Origin: Psychrobacillus psychrodurans
GTDB lineage: Bacteria > Bacillota > Bacilli > Bacillales_A > Planococcaceae
Length of the DNA: 64,000 nucleotides
Direction: 5' to 3' (one strand)
Assembly: GCF_027563345.1 (NCBI RefSeq)
Contig: NZ_JAMKBK010000003.1
The notes under the pieces are model-generated. The model was given only the letters and a program-made list of their open reading frames with translations. It was not told the origin of the DNA and searched no databases. Below are positions 61,518-64,000 of the stretch, in pieces. Both the position numbers and the translations under genes were made by a program. The stretch's first letter is position 1. Each line of letters begins with the position of its first letter.

Positions 61518-63641
61518 TTATACTTTGCGAACAACAATTTCATCATCCATAACATCTACATGGACCTTTTTAATCATTTCTTCCTCTAAAATAAGATCTG
61601 TTAATGGATCTTCAATTTTGTCTTGAATCACTCTGCGAAGCGGTCGAGCACCGAACCGTTTATCGTAACCTAACTTGACCAAGGTTAGTTTTGCTTCCGA
61701 CGAAATTGTCATATCAATATTATTATCTGAAATTGTTACTAGTAAATCTCCAAGCATCAAGTCTACGATTTTTAGTAAATTTTCTTCTGTCAGTTCATTG
61801 AATGCGACAATAGCATCAAAACGGTTGAGAAATTCTGGTTTGAAATAATCCCCTAGCATTTCAAGCATATTGATGGATTCATGTGCTGGTTGATTGAATC
61901 CTACACTTACTTTTTTGTCGCCTGTTCCAGCATTACTCGTCATTATAATGACCGTATCCTTGAAACTGACTGTACGGCCATGCGAATCCGTTAATCGACC
62001 ATCTTCCATTATTTGCAGGAACATATTTTGTACGTCAGGATGTGCCTTTTCAATTTCATCCAACAATAAGATGGAATAAGGATTACGGCGAACATGTTCT
62101 GTCAGTTGACCTGCTTCCTCATGCCCGACATAACCTGGAGGAGAACCAATAATTTTAGACACCGAATGTTTCTCCATATATTCACTCATATCAAGACGAA
62201 TTAACGTATCACGTGAACCAAATAATTCCTCTGCCAGCACTTTTGTAATCTCTGTCTTACCGACACCTGTTGGACCGACAAATAAGAAAGAACCAATAGG
62301 TCGATTTTTAGATTTGAGCCCTGCACGACTACGACGGATCGCTTTGGCAATTTTATCGACCGCATCTTCTTGGCCAATCACTTTTTCACGGATACTTTCT
62401 GCGATTCCTTTCATTTTTGCCTGTTCTGCAGATTGTAGTTTTGTTACAGGAATTCCAGTTTTTTCCTCAACTATTAATTCGATATCTGCTACCGTAACTT
62501 TTACTCGAGATGTGTCCTCATTTTGTTTCAATTGCTCCAATTGTTTCCGCAACTGGATTTCCTCAAAGCGTAAATTTGCTGCTCTCTCGTAGTCTTCTTT
62601 TTCTGCGGCTTGATCTTTTTGCTGAATGACTTCGTTAAGACGTGTTTCGATTGACTTCGAATATGCTGACGTATGTGTCAGATTTAATCTTGCCCCCACT
62701 TCATCCATCAAGTCGATTGCTTTGTCTGGTAAAAATCTATCTTGAATATACCGTTGTGATAAATTAACAAAAGCATGGATCGTGTCTTCTGGATAGTGTA
62801 CTTCATGGAATTTTTCATACCGATCCTTGATACCATTTAGAATGTGAATCGTATCTTCTGTAGATGGTTCCTTTACAATAATTGGTTGAAAACGACGCTC
62901 AAGTGCAGCGTCTTTTTCAATTTGACGATATTCACTCAACGTCGTTGCACCAATAAGTTGCATTTCTCCACGCGCTAAAGCAGGCTTCAAAATATTACCG
63001 GCATCCATTTTTGACCCTTCAGCCGTGCCTGCCCCAACTAGTAAGTGAATTTCATCAACAAATAAAATCACGTCTTTCCGTGTTTGAAGTTCCTCGATTA
63101 ATTGTTTCATTCGTTCTTCGAATTGCCCTCGAATACCGGTGTTCGTTACGAGTGAAGCGACATCTAACAAGTACACTTGTTTGTTCATTAATTTCACAGG
63201 TACATCGCCTTCATGGATTTTTACTGCAAGTCCTTCGGCAATGGCAGTTTTACCAACACCTGGTTCCCCAATTAGAACGGGATTATTTTTATTTCTTCGA
63301 TTTAACGTTTCGATGACACGTTTTACTTCTTGATCACGTCCAATTACCGGATCAATCCGCCCATCTTTAGCATCGTTGGATAGGTTTTTACCAAGTTGAT
63401 CTAACAAACTATTGCCATGAGATTCTTCAAAATGTTTCGTTTGTGTTCGTGCCTGTTGGCTCCCATTCGATTGGAAAAAATGTTCTGCATTATCACCAAA
63501 TGACGGTATTTTTCCTGCAGTCAATTGTCCTTGAATATCTTGAAAACATATGTGGCATAAGTTCATTTGCATTCCTTGATGATTCAACTGCACTTTCAGG
63601 CTCATCGTTGCATCATTTTTACTACAATGTTGACACTTCAT
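61518..63641 (-). CDS. clpE: ATP-dependent protease ATPase subunit ClpE
   Basis: HSP100 unfoldase that feeds ClpP during heat and protein-damage stress. 707 residues. An N-terminal zinc finger (CQHCSKN...CHICF) distinguishes it from ClpC. Two AAA+ modules follow, Walker A GEPGVGKT (near residue 129) and GPTGVGKT (near residue 455), with a UVR-like coiled segment between (EKEDYERAANLRFEEI). ATG with AGGAGG. Two CtsR boxes and a consensus SigA promoter lie upstream, so it should be CtsR-repressed. Confidence 0.96.
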   Translation of the reverse strand: MKCQHCSKNDATMSLKVQLNHQGMQMNLCHICFQDIQGQLTAGKIPSFGDNAEHFFQSNGSQQARTQTKHFEESHGNSLLDQLGKNLSNDAKDGRIDPVIGRDQEVKRVIETLNRRNKNNPVLIGEPGVGKTAIAEGLAVKIHEGDVPVKLMNKQVYLLDVASLVTNTGIRGQFEERMKQLIEELQTRKDVILFVDEIHLLVGAGTAEGSKMDAGNILKPALARGEMQLIGATTLSEYRQIEKDAALERRFQPIIVKEPSTEDTIHILNGIKDRYEKFHEVHYPEDTIHAFVNLSQRYIQDRFLPDKAIDLMDEVGARLNLTHTSAYSKSIETRLNEVIQQKDQAAEKEDYERAANLRFEEIQLRKQLEQLKQNEDTSRVKVTVADIELIVEEKTGIPVTKLQSAEQAKMKGIAESIREKVIGQEDAVDKIAKAIRRSRAGLKSKNRPIGSFLFVGPTGVGKTEITKVLAEELFGSRDTLIRLDMSEYMEKHSVSKIIGSPPGYVGHEEAGQLTEHVRRNPYSILLLDEIEKAHPDVQNMFLQIMEDGRLTDSHGRTVSFKDTVIIMTSNAGTGDKKVSVGFNQPAHESINMLEMLGDYFKPEFLNRFDAIVAFNELTEENLLKIVDLMLGDLLVTISDNNIDMTISSEAKLTLVKLGYDKRFGARPLRRVIQDKIEDPLTDLILEEEMIKKVHVDVMDDEIVVRKV

Positions 63642-63672
63642 ATTTATTTCCTCCTATATTTAACTATTTGAC

Positions 63673-63689
63673 TTTGACTATATTTAACC
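63673..63689 (-). promoter_or_regulatory. CtsR operator 2 of clpE
   Basis: Minus-strand GGTTAAA-TAT-AGTCAAA fits the CtsR heptad repeat RGTCAAA-NAN-RGTCAAA with one mismatch. It lies downstream of the -10 box, in the clpE leader. Confidence 0.7.
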
Positions 63690-63698
63690 TTTGAGATT

Positions 63699-63727
63699 AG
63701 TATACACTGACCTTTTTTGACTTTCAA
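63699..63727 (-). promoter_or_regulatory. SigA promoter of clpE
   Basis: Minus-strand TTGAAA (63722-63727), a 17-bp spacer and TATACT (63699-63704): near-consensus in both boxes and spacing. Confidence 0.85.
63706..63722 (-). promoter_or_regulatory. CtsR operator 1 of clpE
   Basis: Minus-strand AGTCAAA-AAA-GGTCAGT, two mismatches in the second heptad, fills the promoter spacer, so bound CtsR would block RNA polymerase. Confidence 0.78.
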
Positions 63728-63816
63728 ATAAGATGCTTAGCTTTTGAATCTATTTTGCTGACTCTTATCAGACAGAGTTGTTTCGCTAAAAACTATGTAA
63801 TGAATATAATTATCAA

Positions 63817-63863
63817 TCAAAAAAACAGTTTAGCAATCCATTTATTGGATTACTAAACTGTTT
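63817..63863 (-). terminator. Terminator of the yqkE-like gene
   Basis: Minus-strand perfect 18-bp arms (AAACAGTTTAGTAATCCA side) with a 5-nt loop and TTTTTTT, ten bases past the stop. Confidence 0.92.
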
Positions 63864-63872
63864 CTAATTCAC

Positions 63873-64000
63873 CTAAAACTTAGAGCCACCAAAGCCATAT
63901 TCATCTAGTAGTTCTTCAAACGATTTGTTTTTTTCTTTTTCTTTCTTTTCGAAAGCGAGTTGTGCTTGTCTTTCTTCCTCTTTCTCCTGTTCAGCAGTTA
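63873..64000 (-). CDS. yqkE: YqkE-like protein (DUF3886), C-terminal fragment
   Basis: Only the last 41-42 codons are in the window. They encode a highly charged segment (TAEQEKEEERQAQLAFEKK) ending SFEELLDEYGFGGSKF, and the gene runs off the right edge. The composition and the neighbourhood of yqkF fit the small YqkE/DUF3886 proteins of Bacillus, of unknown function. Confidence 0.6.
   Translation of the reverse strand, partial: TAEQEKEEERQAQLAFEKKEKEKNKSFEELLDEYGFGGSKF

Overview
The window is a low-GC, spore-forming Firmicute chromosome segment of the order Bacillales. Evidence: spoIIAA-spoIIAB-sigF, spoVAF, spoIVA, ypeB-sleB, the menaquinone-7 side-chain synthase hepS-menG-hepT, the bacillithiol-disulfide reductase ypdA, and the resABCDE-sigX-rsiX block. 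Gene order follows Bacillus subtilis closely but with several gene sets missing, and intergenic regions carry repeat families I associate with Bacillaceae/Planococcaceae. A Psychrobacillus/Lysinibacillus/Sporosarcina-like (Caryophanaceae/Planococcaceae) host is my best guess from gene order and protein character. It is not proven by anything here. There are no rRNA or tRNA genes, prophage, transposase or cas genes.

Layout, left to right, almost all on the minus strand. 1-8.2 kb: ypiF (partial), ypiB, ypiA, then the aromatic amino acid operon aroC-aroB-aroH-hisC-tyrA-aroA, in which the trp genes found inside the B. subtilis supraoperon are absent. 8.5-15.7 kb: cheR, ndk, the hepS-menG-hepT cluster, mtrB (TRAP), folE, the HU gene and spoIVA. 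15.7-25.9 kb: two dispersed-repeat-like elements, yphF, yphE, gpsA, der, ypfD, cmk-plsC, the PilZ protein ypfA, ypeB and sleB. 26-33.9 kb: prsW, ansA (+), ypdA, a metallophosphoesterase, a CBS protein, a LysM protein, recQ, ypbB and fer (+). 34-47.7 kb: the riboflavin transporter ribU under an FMN riboswitch, sigX-rsiX, resABCDE, rluB, a D,D-carboxypeptidase and scpAB. 47.7-64 kb: ypuF, ribT, lysA with a small membrane ORF, spoVAF, the spoIIA operon, a 1.26-kb satellite, pdp, deoB, xerD, fur, nudF, an aldo/keto reductase, clpE and a partial yqkE-like gene.

The genes are mostly housekeeping: chorismate and aromatic amino acid synthesis, menaquinone and cytochrome c maturation with the ResDE redox sensor, chromosome segregation (ScpAB, XerD), ribosome assembly (Der, RluB), proteostasis (ClpE under CtsR) and sporulation/germination.

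The most unusual feature is not a gene. Three intergenic regions contain arrays of a short conserved motif repeated at an exact 21-bp pitch with unrelated spacers: six TTACTTGC at 34.40-34.52 kb, six copies of a different motif (TTATrGGCTAT) at 35.74-35.88 kb, and about forty GCAAGTAA (the reverse complement of the first motif) inside a roughly 167-bp higher-order repeat at 53.55-54.81 kb. All three lie between predicted terminators, outside predicted transcription units. I know of no description of such arrays. Many genes here start at TTG or GTG, and I moved starts to the codon served by a Shine-Dalgarno sequence wherever one decided the matter.
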